Positions 43,803 to 54,171 of a stretch of DNA of 64,000 bases are shown here, in pieces. The DNA lies in the NCBI GenBank assembly GCA_004020365.1, contig SAQR01000005.1, forward strand, positions 37,439-101,438, given 5' to 3'. The number at the start of each line of letters is the position of its first letter. The first letter of the stretch is position 1. The position numbers and the translations under genes are program-made. The DNA is from Mesorhizobium sp. (GTDB lineage: Bacteria; Pseudomonadota; Alphaproteobacteria; Rhizobiales; Rhizobiaceae). The notes under the pieces are model-generated. The model was not told where the DNA came from, searched no databases, and saw only the letters and a program-made list of their open reading frames with translations.

Positions 43803-44900
43803 TTACTGCCCGGTGACGATCTTGGTCCAGGTGCGGGTGACGACGCGCTGGGTCTTGGAATCGTAGGGGGCGATGGTGAACAGTTTCGCCAGCGTCGCCT
43901 CGTCCGGGTAGATCGCCGGATCCTCGAGTATCTCCTTGTTGATGAACTGCTGCGACGCCTTGTTGCCATTGGCGTAGAAGACGTAGTTGCTCGCCTTGGC
44001 GATGACTTCCGGCTTCATCATGTAGTTCAGGAATTCATGCGCCTCGGCGACATGCTGCGCGTCGGCCGGGATCGCCATCTGGTCGAACCACATTTCGGCG
44101 CCTTCCTTCGGCACGGAATAGGCGATCTCAACGCCCTGGTTTGCTTCCGTCGCACGGTCGCGCGCCTGGAACACGTCGCCCGACCAGCCAACCGCCAGGC
44201 AGATGTCGCCATTGGCCAGCGCGTTGATATATTCTGACGAGTGGAACTTGCGGATGTAAGGCCTGATCTTCAGCATCAATTCTTCGGCCTTGGCGAAATC
44301 GTCCATCGACGTGGTCTCAGGATCGATGCCCAGATATTTGAAGACGTTCGGCAGGACGTCGCTCGGAGAATCGAGGACATAGACGCCGCAATCCTTCAGC
44401 TTGGTCAGCTTTTCCGGGTTGAAGAACACGTCCCAGCTGTCGATCTTGTCGGTGCCGAGCGCTTCCTGCACTTTCTTGACGTTATAGCCGAGGCCGACCG
44501 TGCCCCACATGTAGTTGATCGAATATTCGTTGCCGGGATCGTACTTGGCAGTACGCTCCGAAACGACGTCCCACATGTTGGAAATGTTGGGCAGCTTCGA
44601 CTTGTCGAGCTTCTGGAACACCCCTGCCTGGATCTGGCGTGCGAGGAAATTGGCGGTCGGCACGACAACGTCGTAGCCGCTGCCGCCGGCAAGCAGTTTC
44701 GTCTCAAGCAGCTCGTTGGAATCGAAGGTGTCGTAGGTGACCTTGATGTCCGTTTCCTTGGTGAAGTCCTCGATGATCGAGCTGTCGATGTAATCCGACC
44801 AGTTATAGACGTTGACGACGCGGTCCTGGGCATGAGCGCCGAGGCTGAAAAGCGCCAGAAATGCCGAGGTCGCCGAAAGCCAGAATGCTTTGCGGATCAT
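43803..44900 (-). CDS. potF: Putrescine-binding periplasmic protein PotF
   Basis: 365 residues from the ATG at 44900, preceded by GGAGA. A signal peptide (IRKAFWLSATSAFLALFSLG, cut near AHA) leads into RVVNVYNWSDYIDSSIIEDF, TKETDIKVTYDTFDSNELLE. WGTVGLGYNVKKVQEAL and LAVGWSGDVFQARDRATEAN follow; the WSD and W-G residues line the polyamine pocket in the family. It is the first gene of the operon. puuA and puuB, which break down putrescine, lie 16 kb away. Confidence 0.94.
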   Translation of the reverse strand: MIRKAFWLSATSAFLALFSLGAHAQDRVVNVYNWSDYIDSSIIEDFTKETDIKVTYDTFDSNELLETKLLAGGSGYDVVVPTANFLARQIQAGVFQKLDKSKLPNISNMWDVVSERTAKYDPGNEYSINYMWGTVGLGYNVKKVQEALGTDKIDSWDVFFNPEKLTKLKDCGVYVLDSPSDVLPNVFKYLGIDPETTSMDDFAKAEELMLKIRPYIRKFHSSEYINALANGDICLAVGWSGDVFQARDRATEANQGVEIAYSVPKEGAEMWFDQMAIPADAQHVAEAHEFLNYMMKPEVIAKASNYVFYANGNKASQQFINKEILEDPAIYPDEATLAKLFTIAPYDSKTQRVVTRTWTKIVTGQ

Positions 44901-45164
44901 GCGTCTCTCCTTTGATGAGTGTTCCATCGCCAGCGCGTCGCGGGGCTGCGCGGCTGGGCGTTTGCTTCAGATTATTGGGCTTTCCGACAAGCGACAAGCG
45001 CGAACCGCCAACACGACAGCGGTTCGATGCGCAACGGCCGAGTCCCCCGTTCCGATGTCGTGATCCAGGTGGCATTCCGGCGCCGTCAAAGGCTCTCGCC
45101 ACGGCGCGGGCAGGGATACGACGATGCTGTCCGGTCCCGGTCGGGCCGGAGGAGAGACTTGGCA

Positions 45165-45236
45165 AGATGAGCCTGTCTTGTTGTTGCCGTATTGACAGCC
45201 TGCCCGCGCGGCTGCGCCATTGTCAATGGCTCATCT
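45165..45236 (-). other. Nested inverted repeat between eamA and potF
   Basis: Outer arms AGATGAGCC (45165-45173) and GGCTCATCT (45228-45236) enclose inner arms ATTGACA (45191-45197) and TGTCAAT (45221-45227). On the minus strand it begins 22 bases after the eamA stop. It could end the eamA transcript or be part of a long potF leader. The rest of the 357-base gap shows no gene. Confidence 0.45.
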
Positions 45237-45257
45237 CGCTTTGGCGCGTGCGCTGCA

Positions 45258-46208
45258 TCAATTAGGCGACGGCATACCGGTGACACCCGGCCGCACGGGC
45301 CGCGCCTGACGCTTGAATTCGAGCCCGATATGGACGAGCAGCGCCGTGACCACGACCGTACCGCCAAGGATGGTGCGTGCCGACGGCACCTCGGAATGGA
45401 TGAGCCAGACCCAGATCGGGCCGAGGATCGGCTCGAAAGTGCCGAGCAGTGCTGCGACCGCAGCCGGGACGAGCCGGGCGCCGGTCGCGAAAAAGGCAAG
45501 GCCGAGACCGAGATTGACCACGCCGAATGCAAACAGGAAGCTCATGTCGCTGCCGGAAACGCCGAATTGCGATGCCTGGGACGCCGCGAATGCGGCGGCA
45601 ATCATCGTGCCGAGGCAGGTCGCCGGCGTCATGCGCACATGGGCAAAGCGTCGCGTGATGACGGTGGCGATCGAAAACATCACGGCGATGAGCAGCGCCA
45701 GGCCGTCGCCGATGGGCGACACCGCGCCATCGAGCGATTCCGATACCATGATGGCAACGCCGGCAATGACGGCGGCAATCGCCACCCAGGTCGTCACGGC
45801 CACCCGTTCGCGAAACAGCACCCAGGCAAACAGCGCCGCCAGGAGCGGCACGCCGGCCTGCATCAAAAGAATGTTGGCGACGGTGGTGTAGGCAAGCGCC
45901 ACGACGAATGAGGTCGATGCGGTGGCGAAGCAGAACGCCACGGCAAGGCCGGGCAGGCCCATGCCGCGGAACAACCTTACCGTGCCGTGCCAGCCGTCGC
46001 GCCAGACCATGAAGCAGACCAGGAAGGTGGCGGCCCAGACCGAGCGCCAGAACACCACCGTCCAGCTGTCGCCGGCGTCGATGAAACGGGCGATGGCGCC
46101 GCCAAAACTCCACATCAGCGCTGACAGGAAAATCAGCAGGAAGCCGACACGCTCGTCACGCGGCGAGACGACAGGCGAAACGGCTGACGGTGATGATGTA
46201 TCGATCAT
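45258..46208 (-). CDS. EamA/DMT family transporter
   Basis: 316 residues from the ATG at 46208 (an ATG at 46247 is also in frame). Ten membrane segments in two EamA halves: GFLLIFLSALMWSFGGAIAR to AGVPLLAALFAWVLFRERVA, and GDGLALLIAVMFSIATVITR to AAVAALLGTFEPILGPIWVW. Proteins of this type usually export metabolites or amino acids; the substrate is unknown. It is upstream of potF in the same direction, but 357 bases away. Confidence 0.88.
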   Translation of the reverse strand: MIDTSSPSAVSPVVSPRDERVGFLLIFLSALMWSFGGAIARFIDAGDSWTVVFWRSVWAATFLVCFMVWRDGWHGTVRLFRGMGLPGLAVAFCFATASTSFVVALAYTTVANILLMQAGVPLLAALFAWVLFRERVAVTTWVAIAAVIAGVAIMVSESLDGAVSPIGDGLALLIAVMFSIATVITRRFAHVRMTPATCLGTMIAAAFAASQASQFGVSGSDMSFLFAFGVVNLGLGLAFFATGARLVPAAVAALLGTFEPILGPIWVWLIHSEVPSARTILGGTVVVTALLVHIGLEFKRQARPVRPGVTGMPSPN

Positions 46209-46454
46209 GATTGCGACTGTCGGCGATTTCAGGGCAGCACGATGCATAGCAAACGACAGAAACGTGCATTACTCGCGTAACGCAAAGACGAAGACCGGGC
46301 GTGATCCAGCACCGTGTTCTGTTTGGCGCACTGAATAGCGCACAGACGAGCCAAGGCGGTCGTGCGGAGCTGGCAGGGATAGTTTACGATGCGAGGCTGG
46401 ACGGCTGCTGCGCGACGTCCCGTGACGACGTAAATTGTATTTTGGGGCGACCCT

Positions 46455-47246
46455 ATGGATGAGCCATTCTACAAGACAGCGGCGATTGGCTATGACGAAC
46501 TGTTCGCCCGCGCAACGAACTCGTTCATTCCATCCTTGCTGAAGGCAGCGCAAATTGCGCCTGCCCATCGGGTGCTCGATGTCGCAACGGGTACAGGAGC
46601 AGCAGCGCAAGCTGCAGCAATCGTGGTAGGCCCATCCGGCTCTGTGATTGCCGGCGATATCTCGCCGGCCATGCTCGAAACTGCCAAACGCAATTTGAAG
46701 AACCAGCCAATCGCCCTCGCAACGTTTGACGCTCACGCGCTCCCTTACGAGGATTGTCGGTTCGATGCGGTGATCTGTCAGCTTGGGCTCATGTTCTTCT
46801 CAGACCCGCTTGGAGCGCTTTCGGAGTTTCGTCGGGTTCTGCGCCCCAACGGCTGGACTGCAGTTAGCGTGACGACGACGCCGGAGCGCTCGCTGTTCGC
46901 CAGAATAGGCGCGGTAATCGCCCGTTGCGCACCTGAAAAAGCTGAAAAGCTAAATCGCTTCTTCTCCATCCCTGACGCGACATGCTTGCATTCCTTGCTC
47001 CACCGTGCCGGGTTTCAAGAGGTTTATGTCCAGCTTGAAACTCGGCCCATCAAATTCTCATCATTCGACGATTATTTCAGCGGAATCACCAAAGGAGCAA
47101 CATTGAGCGGTCAGGAGTATGTCCAGCTTCCTCCAGACATGCAGGTCACAGTGCGCGAGGAAGTCTGGCGCGGGCTGGCTTCGCCGAGGGTTGGAGAGCC
47201 GCTGACGATCGAGATGGACGTTCTGATAGGCAGCGGTGGGCGATAG
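46455..47246 (+). CDS. Class I SAM-dependent methyltransferase
   Basis: 263 residues. The SAM-binding motif is HRVLDVATGTGAAAQAAAIV with VIAGDISPAMLETAKRNL, then DCRFDAVICQLGLMFFSDPL and LRPNGWTAVSVTTTPE, the pattern of UbiE/Methyltransf_11 enzymes. The target is unknown. Its codon use is less GC-rich than its neighbours, which suggests possible transfer. It stands alone, divergent from eamA and convergent with the XRE regulator. Confidence 0.85.
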   Translation: MDEPFYKTAAIGYDELFARATNSFIPSLLKAAQIAPAHRVLDVATGTGAAAQAAAIVVGPSGSVIAGDISPAMLETAKRNLKNQPIALATFDAHALPYEDCRFDAVICQLGLMFFSDPLGALSEFRRVLRPNGWTAVSVTTTPERSLFARIGAVIARCAPEKAEKLNRFFSIPDATCLHSLLHRAGFQEVYVQLETRPIKFSSFDDYFSGITKGATLSGQEYVQLPPDMQVTVREEVWRGLASPRVGEPLTIEMDVLIGSGGR

Positions 47247-47292
47247 AACAATGCGCCGCAGCGCAATTTGATGGAAACGCTGTGCCCGGTCA

Positions 47293-48747
47293 TCACTGGA
47301 AATCGAACGCGCTTAGTCCGGTCACCATCTCGTCGAGGCCGAGCGGGCGCGTCACCGGCGGCTCGGCGCGGGCGAGGCAGCCGATGCGTTCGCACAGCCG
47401 GCAGGCCGGGCCAACCGGCGTGGCCTGATTTGTGCCCTGTCCGGCTTTTCCGGCCGCTGCGGTAGCCGGCCCCGGCAGTGCCGCGCCGTAGACGATCTCG
47501 TCACGAAAGCCGATGTCGCAGCCGAGCAGAAGTGCGGTACGGCGCGGGCGCTCCGCAAACGAGCCTTGCGGGCCTTCGAGGGTGCGGGCGACGCAGAGGA
47601 ACTCGGCGCCGTCGGGCATTTCCACCGCCTCGACGAAGATCTGGCCGGGCTGGGCAAAGGCGGCATGCACGGGAAGTTTTGGACAGCCGCCGCCGAAGCG
47701 GCTCTGCGGAAAACCCTGGCTGCCAGCCTTGCGGAAGCGGTTGCCGGCATTGTCGACCTCGAGCATGAAGAACGGCACGCCCGGCGTGCCCGGCCGCTGC
47801 AGCGTCGTCAACCGGTTCGCCGCCTGCTCGAAGGAGACGCCGAAGCGCGAGCGCAGCACGTCGATGTCGTAACGCGCGCGCGTCGCGGCTGCGTGAAAGG
47901 ATTGATAGGGCATCATCAGCGCGTGGGCGGCGTAGCGGCCAAGCTCGAAGCGGGCGAGCCGGCGGGCCTCATCCGTGGTCAGCTTCAGCGCCTGGATCTC
48001 GCTTGCCACGGCGACCGTCATGCGGATCAGGCAGGCCTCCATCGCCACCTCGCGCAACTGGTCGAACGGCGACAGGCGCTCGGACAGGAACAGACGCTGC
48101 GAGTGGCGGTCGTAGCGGCGGCGCCAGTTCGGCATGGTGGCGACCGGCAGCACCTTGACGACGATGCCGTATTCGCGCTTCAGCCAGGCCTTCAGCGCAC
48201 CGAGCAGATCGTCGCCTGGATCGAGCACCGAGGTGAATGCCTCGGCCTCCTCTTCCAGCGCGGCAAAATGGTTCGGACGGCGCTCGAAAATCTCGTGCAC
48301 CTCGTCGATCGGCAGGCGGGCGCCGGACAGTGCCGTCGCTTTGCCCTCACGCGCCAGGAGCTCGTTGAGGTCGGAAAGGCGCTCGGCCTGCTCGCGGTAA
48401 GCGCGAAACAGTTTTATCACCGCGGCGGAAGCGTTGGGCGCCGCCTCGGCAAGCTCGATCAGCTCCTGGTCGCCAGGCAATTCGCCGACCAGCAGCGGAT
48501 CGGAAAACACCTCCTTCAGGGCGGTGACCGACCCCCTCGCCTCGCCCTGCAATTCATGCGGGTCGACTTTGTAGACAGACGCCAGCTTGAGGATCAGCTG
48601 AACCGTCAGCGGCCGCTGGTTGCGCTCGATGAGATTGAGGTAGGACGGCGAGATGCCGAGCCCTTCGGCCATCGCCGTCTGGGTCAGGCCCTTGGCGCTG
48701 CGGATGCGGCGGATGCGCGGCCCGGCGAAGATTTTTTGATCGGCCAC
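47293..48747 (-). CDS. XRE-family regulator of the ScfR/RamB type
   Basis: 484 residues. An N-terminal Cro/C1 helix-turn-helix (residues about 8-62: GPRIRRIRSAKGLTQTAMAE, LGISPSYLNLIERNQRPLT) is followed by a metallopeptidase-like domain (residues about 150-310) and a C-terminal domain containing PACRLCERIGCLARAEPPV with paired cysteines. This architecture is that of short-chain fatty acyl regulators; RamB of Corynebacterium represses isocitrate lyase. Here the divergent neighbour is aceA, and three copies of a shared 13-14-bp site lie between them. It probably controls aceA and itself. Confidence 0.87.
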   Translation of the reverse strand: MADQKIFAGPRIRRIRSAKGLTQTAMAEGLGISPSYLNLIERNQRPLTVQLILKLASVYKVDPHELQGEARGSVTALKEVFSDPLLVGELPGDQELIELAEAAPNASAAVIKLFRAYREQAERLSDLNELLAREGKATALSGARLPIDEVHEIFERRPNHFAALEEEAEAFTSVLDPGDDLLGALKAWLKREYGIVVKVLPVATMPNWRRRYDRHSQRLFLSERLSPFDQLREVAMEACLIRMTVAVASEIQALKLTTDEARRLARFELGRYAAHALMMPYQSFHAAATRARYDIDVLRSRFGVSFEQAANRLTTLQRPGTPGVPFFMLEVDNAGNRFRKAGSQGFPQSRFGGGCPKLPVHAAFAQPGQIFVEAVEMPDGAEFLCVARTLEGPQGSFAERPRRTALLLGCDIGFRDEIVYGAALPGPATAAAGKAGQGTNQATPVGPACRLCERIGCLARAEPPVTRPLGLDEMVTGLSAFDFQ

Positions 48748-48758
48748 TCGGCTGTCCT

Positions 48759-48772
48759 TGACAGAATTTACA
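48759..48772 (+). promoter_or_regulatory. Putative ScfR/RamB site 1
   Basis: TGACAGAATTTACA, 12 bases upstream of the regulator's start codon. It shares 13 of 14 positions with site 3. Confidence 0.6.
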
Positions 48773-48813
48773 TGACTCCCACGCGGCGTTGCCGTGCCGG
48801 TCTTTTACAATCA

Positions 48814-48826
48814 TGACAAATTTACA
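48814..48826 (+). promoter_or_regulatory. Putative ScfR/RamB site 2
   Basis: TGACAAATTTACA, same orientation as site 1 and one base shorter in the middle. It lies between sites 1 and 3. Confidence 0.5.
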
Positions 48827-48909
48827 GCGCCTGGCTGTCAAACGCAACACAGGTTTTCCCTTATTTTCCAGCCAATCCTCTGGTTTTCCTCGCCTGGCTC
48901 CCGCCAAAA

Positions 48910-48923
48910 TGTAAATGCTGTCA
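48910..48923 (-). promoter_or_regulatory. Putative ScfR/RamB site 3, aceA side
   Basis: On the minus strand TGACAGCATTTACA, differing from site 1 at one position. It ends 70 bases before the aceA start, facing the opposite way from sites 1 and 2. Confidence 0.6.
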
Positions 48924-48992
48924 CACCAAAACGGCGCAAAAATCTTCATGAGGCGGCGTTTCTATCCCAGCAACGATCTGTCGGAGCGACCA

Positions 48993-50282
<1,290 letters not shown>

Positions 50283-50346
50283 CACGAACGCAACAAAATA
50301 GAGGCAACGCCCCAAGGGGTCAAAAATACGCTGAAGGAGAAGACCA

Positions 50347-50589
50347 ATGGCATCGATAAGCCGCGTCAAGGAACGAGCCGAAGAACAGGCCACCACCATG
50401 ACCGTCGACCAGCAGGCGACCATCCGCATGCTGGCCAACGACCTGCACAGGCTCAACCAGTCGGTGATGAAGGCGGTCGAGGCCGGTGTGTCGGTAGAAC
50501 TCGTGCGCTCGGCACGACACCATGGCGGCGACGGCAACTGGGGCGACCTGCTGATCCCGGTCATCGTCACGCAGCGGAGCCTCGGCTGA
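50347..50589 (+). CDS. Small conserved protein downstream of aceA
   Basis: 80 residues, with AAGGAGAAG before the ATG. It reads SRVKERAEEQATTMTVDQQA, TIRMLANDLHRLNQSVMKAV, EAGVSVELVRSARHHGGDGN and WGDLLIPVIVTQ. It is mostly helical with no signal peptide. I do not recognise a family. The good ribosome site and its position suggest cotranscription with aceA. Confidence 0.75.
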   Translation: MASISRVKERAEEQATTMTVDQQATIRMLANDLHRLNQSVMKAVEAGVSVELVRSARHHGGDGNWGDLLIPVIVTQRSLG

Positions 50590-50625
50590 CCGTAATCCGA
50601 CCAAACCCGGCTGGTGGAACCGGCA

Positions 50626-50653
50626 TCATCTGCGCAGTTCTCTGCGCAGATGA
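50626..50653 (+). terminator. Terminator after the aceA operon
   Basis: TCATCTGCGCAG, TTCT, CTGCGCAGATGA form a perfect 12-bp stem, followed by TTTGC. Confidence 0.72.
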
Positions 50654-50805
50654 TTTGCACTTGCACAACCAGTTTGCATGCAGGGCCAGAAAAGAACTTG
50701 CTTTGAATGTTAACCTTTCTTGCGATGTTCTCGATGCCGGCCATTACAGCTTGACATAGGCAGCGATCTCACGGCAATTATTTCTAGCTAGGTTACAACC
50801 CTGAA

Positions 50806-51285
50806 TTGAAACCACGAGTGCCTGCCCTGCTCATGCGCCGCTTGAATCGCACTGTGAACCAGCTGAGTTTGATGAGCCGGGATGTGGACCCCGAAATGCG
50901 CACCGACTTCACCCGCGTGCTCGTCGTCGGAAAATCGCCGGTCAACCGAGTGGTGGTTTCGAAAATCGTCGAACGATCCGGGCTCAAACCGATCTCGGAA
51001 TCGCCCGAAGCGGCAGCAACGACGCTGCGCTCGCTCATTCCCGGAGCGATCGTCCTTGATGGCGGAGCCGACAACAAGGACTGCGACGCGCTGATGTCGG
51101 GTATCGACGCGCTGCGACGCATCTCGGGCGGGTCGCGTCCCTCGGTGATCCTGCTCTCGACCAAAAGCGGCACACCGGAGAGCCTCGGCCTGTCGAGCGT
51201 CGTCGATGCGGTGGTCGTCAAACCGATCACGACCGAACGGCTGCAACCGGTGATCGACCAGTTGATCGGGCGCGGACGCAGCTAG
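50806..51285 (+). CDS. CheY-like receiver protein (atypical response regulator)
   Basis: 159 residues if the TTG at 50806 is used; a GTG at 50818 or ATG at 50833 is equally possible. A receiver fold is visible: TRVLVVGKSPVNRVVVSKIV, the likely phospho-Asp in GAIVLDGGADNKDCDALMSG, PSVILLSTKSG and VVVKPITTERLQPVI with the conserved lysine. The acidic pair after the first strand is missing (VVGKSPVN instead of VVDDD), so metal-dependent phosphorylation may be impaired. There is no output domain. An N-terminal extension of about 35 residues precedes the fold. Confidence 0.78.
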   Translation: MKPRVPALLMRRLNRTVNQLSLMSRDVDPEMRTDFTRVLVVGKSPVNRVVVSKIVERSGLKPISESPEAAATTLRSLIPGAIVLDGGADNKDCDALMSGIDALRRISGGSRPSVILLSTKSGTPESLGLSSVVDAVVVKPITTERLQPVIDQLIGRGRS

Positions 51286-51433
51286 TGGTAAAGATCTGAC
51301 GTCGTAAGCCCGCTCAGGGTAGAAGGGTCGCGCTGACGCCCCCGGACTCGACGGGCCGGGAGCGGGGTATTGCGGTCGTTGTAAATCTTCCTGTCTGCGA
51401 TGTCGCAAATGTCTTCCGGAATTTCGCGACAAA

Positions 51434-52270
51434 TCATGATTGGTAGCCGAGGCAGATCGCGCCGATCGTGACGATACCGCAGGCGACAATGCGCCGTGCG
51501 GTCAAGGTTTCCCCAAGGAACAGCCACCCGATGAGAACTGCGAACACGACGCTTGTTTCTCTCAGCGCCGTAATTGGACCTGCCGGTCCCAACGCAAAAG
51601 CCGACACCACGACGCCATAGGCGATCATTGCGACGAGGCCACCGCCGAGCGCCGTCCATGTTTCGGGCGATCGAGCGTCAACAGCGAGTTTTCCCCGCAT
51701 CACCATGAACGTTGCAGGAAGCAGGGCGCCATAGAAAACCAGCACCCAAGCCGTATATGCGCCGCTATGTCCGGCCAGGCGAACGCCGATCGCATCCACC
51801 GTTGCGTAGCTCGCAATGATCGCGCCCGTCGCCAGGGCAAACAGGATCGAGGACGTCGAGGCCCTGCCCTTGCCGAGCGAAAGACTCATGATCCCCGCCG
51901 CGACAAGGGTAACGCCGGCCATCTGGTAAGTGCCGAGCCGTTCTCCGGCAAGCAGGAACCCGCCGAGCGTGACCAGCAGCGGCACGGTTCCCCGAACGAT
52001 AGGGTAGACCTGCCCCAACTCCCCGTATCTGTAAGCCGCAACGAGAACGACGCTGTAGCCGAGTTGGAGAAAGGCGGAGAGCGCAACATACGGCCATGCC
52101 GAAGCGGCAGGTAGCGGAAAGATGAGGATGAACGGAAATGCGAGGACCGAGCTGGAAAAGCTCATGACCGTCACGGTCCAGAGCCGGTCAGCGCCGCTGC
52201 GGAGAAATGCGTTCCATGTCGCATGAAGGATCGCGGCAAAGAGGGCCAACCCGACGACGATAGCGCTCAT
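51434..52270 (-). CDS. EamA/DMT family transporter in a tetR operon
   Basis: 278 residues with about ten membrane segments: VVGLALFAAILHATWNAFLR, YPIVRGTVPLLVTLGGFLLA and TALRETSVVFAVLIGWLFLG. The substrate is unknown. Its start overlaps the tetR stop by four bases (ATGA), so the two are translated together and the regulator probably controls this exporter. Confidence 0.87.
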   Translation of the reverse strand: MSAIVVGLALFAAILHATWNAFLRSGADRLWTVTVMSFSSSVLAFPFILIFPLPAASAWPYVALSAFLQLGYSVVLVAAYRYGELGQVYPIVRGTVPLLVTLGGFLLAGERLGTYQMAGVTLVAAGIMSLSLGKGRASTSSILFALATGAIIASYATVDAIGVRLAGHSGAYTAWVLVFYGALLPATFMVMRGKLAVDARSPETWTALGGGLVAMIAYGVVVSAFALGPAGPITALRETSVVFAVLIGWLFLGETLTARRIVACGIVTIGAICLGYQS

Positions 52271-52851
52271 TGCAACATCGCCGGCGCGGCAAGAATCCGC
52301 GCTGCTGCCTGGCGCGCGGCTTGGATGGCCGCGTTGCCTTGTCCCATCTGAGCCAGAACAGTCGCCCCCTCGATCATCATGAACAGTGCCGAGGCCATGC
52401 TTTCGGCCTTTGCGGTTGGTATCGTCGCTCCGAGGATTTCCGCCATTCGCCGTTTCAGATCGCCCTTTTGCCGGGCGACAGCCTTGAATACCGGATGCTC
52501 CGGGTCTCCGAACTCGGCCAGGGCGTGCTGGAACAGGCAGCCATGGAAATCCGGGCTGTCGAACCAGTGCTCATACCAGTCGAATATGGTTGCGATCTTC
52601 TGTTCCGGCGCGGTTGCAGCTTCCCCAAGGCGATCGAGTTGCCGTGCGAATCGATCGGCGCGCCAGTCCAGAACTTCGACAATGAGATCGTTCTTGTTCG
52701 GAAAATGACGATACATCGTCATCTTGGCGACCTCAGCCTCGGCTATGATGCGGTCGATGCCGGTAGCGTGGAAACCTAGGCGCTTGAACAGGCTGTAAGC
52801 GGTTTGGACGATGTGCTGTCGCTTTTCGGCGGCGTCGGCGCGGAGTGCCAT
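52267..52851 (-). CDS. TetR/AcrR-family regulator
   Basis: 194 residues from the ATG at 52851. The N-terminal helix-turn-helix is IVQTAYSLFKRLGFHATGID, RIIAEAEVAKMTMYRHFPNK. The C-terminal ligand domain contains FDSPDFHGCLFQHALAEFGD and ASALFMMIEGATVL. The gene lies between a palindromic site at 52869 and the eamA gene it overlaps. Confidence 0.9.
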   Translation of the reverse strand: MALRADAAEKRQHIVQTAYSLFKRLGFHATGIDRIIAEAEVAKMTMYRHFPNKNDLIVEVLDWRADRFARQLDRLGEAATAPEQKIATIFDWYEHWFDSPDFHGCLFQHALAEFGDPEHPVFKAVARQKGDLKRRMAEILGATIPTAKAESMASALFMMIEGATVLAQMGQGNAAIQAARQAAARILAAPAMLQ

Positions 52852-52868
52852 GGTGAAGCTCCTTATGT

Positions 52869-52884
52869 GATACAGACCTGTCTC
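52869..52884. promoter_or_regulatory. Candidate TetR operator
   Basis: GATACAGACCTGTCTC is a near-perfect 16-bp palindrome (GA-n-ACAG-nn-CTGT-n-TC). It begins 17 bases before the tetR start and reaches into the end of the MFS gene. Confidence 0.5.
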
Positions 52885-54103
52885 ACTCATATACTCGCCG
52901 CTGGCTTTGGTCAATGGGCGTCGGAGCGTCGAGATAGCAGGAGCGCCAACCGGCCGAGATCGCACCGAAGACGCATGTGCCAGTCCAGCCCCAAGCTGCA
53001 TAGGCAGCGCCGCCGACGCCAGCGCCGACGGCACCCCCGAGCAGCATGGTCGCCATGAACACCGTGTTGAGCCGGCTGCGCGCAGTCGGATCGAGCGCAT
53101 AGACTCGCGCCTGGTTGGCAACCTGCGAGGACTGCACGGCAAGGTCCATGACCAGAATGCCGATGACGAGGGCGACAAGGGAGCCTTGCCAGAATCCGAA
53201 GATGGCGAAGGCGATCACCACGAGACCCGCGCCGACCGAAACGACCACGTGAGGTCCACGCCGATCAGCGAAGGCGCCCGCGATCGGAGCGGCGAGCGCG
53301 CCGGCGACGCCGACAAGAGCCAAAAGACCGACCGCTGTGCCGCCGAGATGATAGGGCGGTTCGAGCAACAGTAGCGCGAGGTTCGACCAGAAGCCTATGA
53401 AGGCCGCGAAGATCAGGAATTGCACGGTGACCGCTTGCCGGAGAACGCGGTGCGTCCGCACTAGCGTCCACAGGGAACCGATTAGGCGTGGATAGCTCAA
53501 ATCCGTTGTCGGCTGGACGCGCGGCAACCACAGCGTAAGTGCCAATCCTATGGCAATCATCAGAGCTGCCGCGAACCAGAACACGAAAGGCCAGCCCCAC
53601 AGGTCAGAGATCGTACCGCTGACCGTTCGGGCCAGCAGGATGCCGATCAGAATTCCGCCGGTCACCTTGCCGAGAATACGTCCGCGCTCCGCAGGCGAGG
53701 CCAGGTGCACGGCGAGCGGAACAAGCTGTTGCGCGACGGTGGCGAACAGGCCGACCGCCAGGCTGGCGACGGCGAGCCAGACGAAGCCCGGCGAGAGCGC
53801 CGCGCCGATCAGCGCCACCACCAATGCAGCGACGGTGATGAGGATAAGAGATTTCCGCTCGAGCCGGTCCCCGAGCGGAGCGAGGAACAGCACTCCAGTC
53901 GCATTACCGGCCTGAGTCAGCACCGGGATGATGGCGGCAGATCCGGCCACCAATCCGAAATCCGCCGTGAGATGGCCGAGAAACGCCTGATTGTAATAGC
54001 TGTTGGCGACGGCCGCACCGGCTCCGACCGCCAGGAGACGGACAAGGACAGTAGACAGATGTTCGGATCGTGCGTCTGGGTTTGTTCGCATGTCGGCAGA
54101 CAT
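52883..54103 (-). CDS. MFS transporter
   Basis: 406 residues from the ATG at 54103 (an ATG at 54091 is also possible). Twelve membrane segments; LGDRLERKSLILITVAALVV is the loop motif of the superfamily and FVFWFAAALMIAIGLALTL one of the helices. It resembles sugar-efflux or drug-efflux MFS proteins. The last 25 residues (WRSCYLDAPTPIDQSQRRVY) are hydrophilic where a final helix might be expected to continue, so the end may have been altered. It is divergent from a LysR gene. Confidence 0.85.
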   Translation of the reverse strand: MSADMRTNPDARSEHLSTVLVRLLAVGAGAAVANSYYNQAFLGHLTADFGLVAGSAAIIPVLTQAGNATGVLFLAPLGDRLERKSLILITVAALVVALIGAALSPGFVWLAVASLAVGLFATVAQQLVPLAVHLASPAERGRILGKVTGGILIGILLARTVSGTISDLWGWPFVFWFAAALMIAIGLALTLWLPRVQPTTDLSYPRLIGSLWTLVRTHRVLRQAVTVQFLIFAAFIGFWSNLALLLLEPPYHLGGTAVGLLALVGVAGALAAPIAGAFADRRGPHVVVSVGAGLVVIAFAIFGFWQGSLVALVIGILVMDLAVQSSQVANQARVYALDPTARSRLNTVFMATMLLGGAVGAGVGGAAYAAWGWTGTCVFGAISAGWRSCYLDAPTPIDQSQRRVYE

Positions 54104-54140
54104 ACAGTTTGCCGCCACCCGCACAAACCATATCTCTTGC

Positions 54141-54156
54141 TGAACGATTTAGTTCA
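54141..54156. promoter_or_regulatory. Inverted repeat between the MFS and LysR genes
   Basis: TGAAC, six bases, GTTCA, lying 16 bases before the LysR start in the divergent region. This is a plausible LysR-type binding box. Confidence 0.4.
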
Positions 54157-54171
54157 TCTAAACTCAAATGC

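Noticed and set aside
52883-52960. A frameshift at the end of the MFS gene
   Set aside because: The C-terminal tail is odd, but no alternative frame restores a recognisable helix, so I kept the gene as intact.
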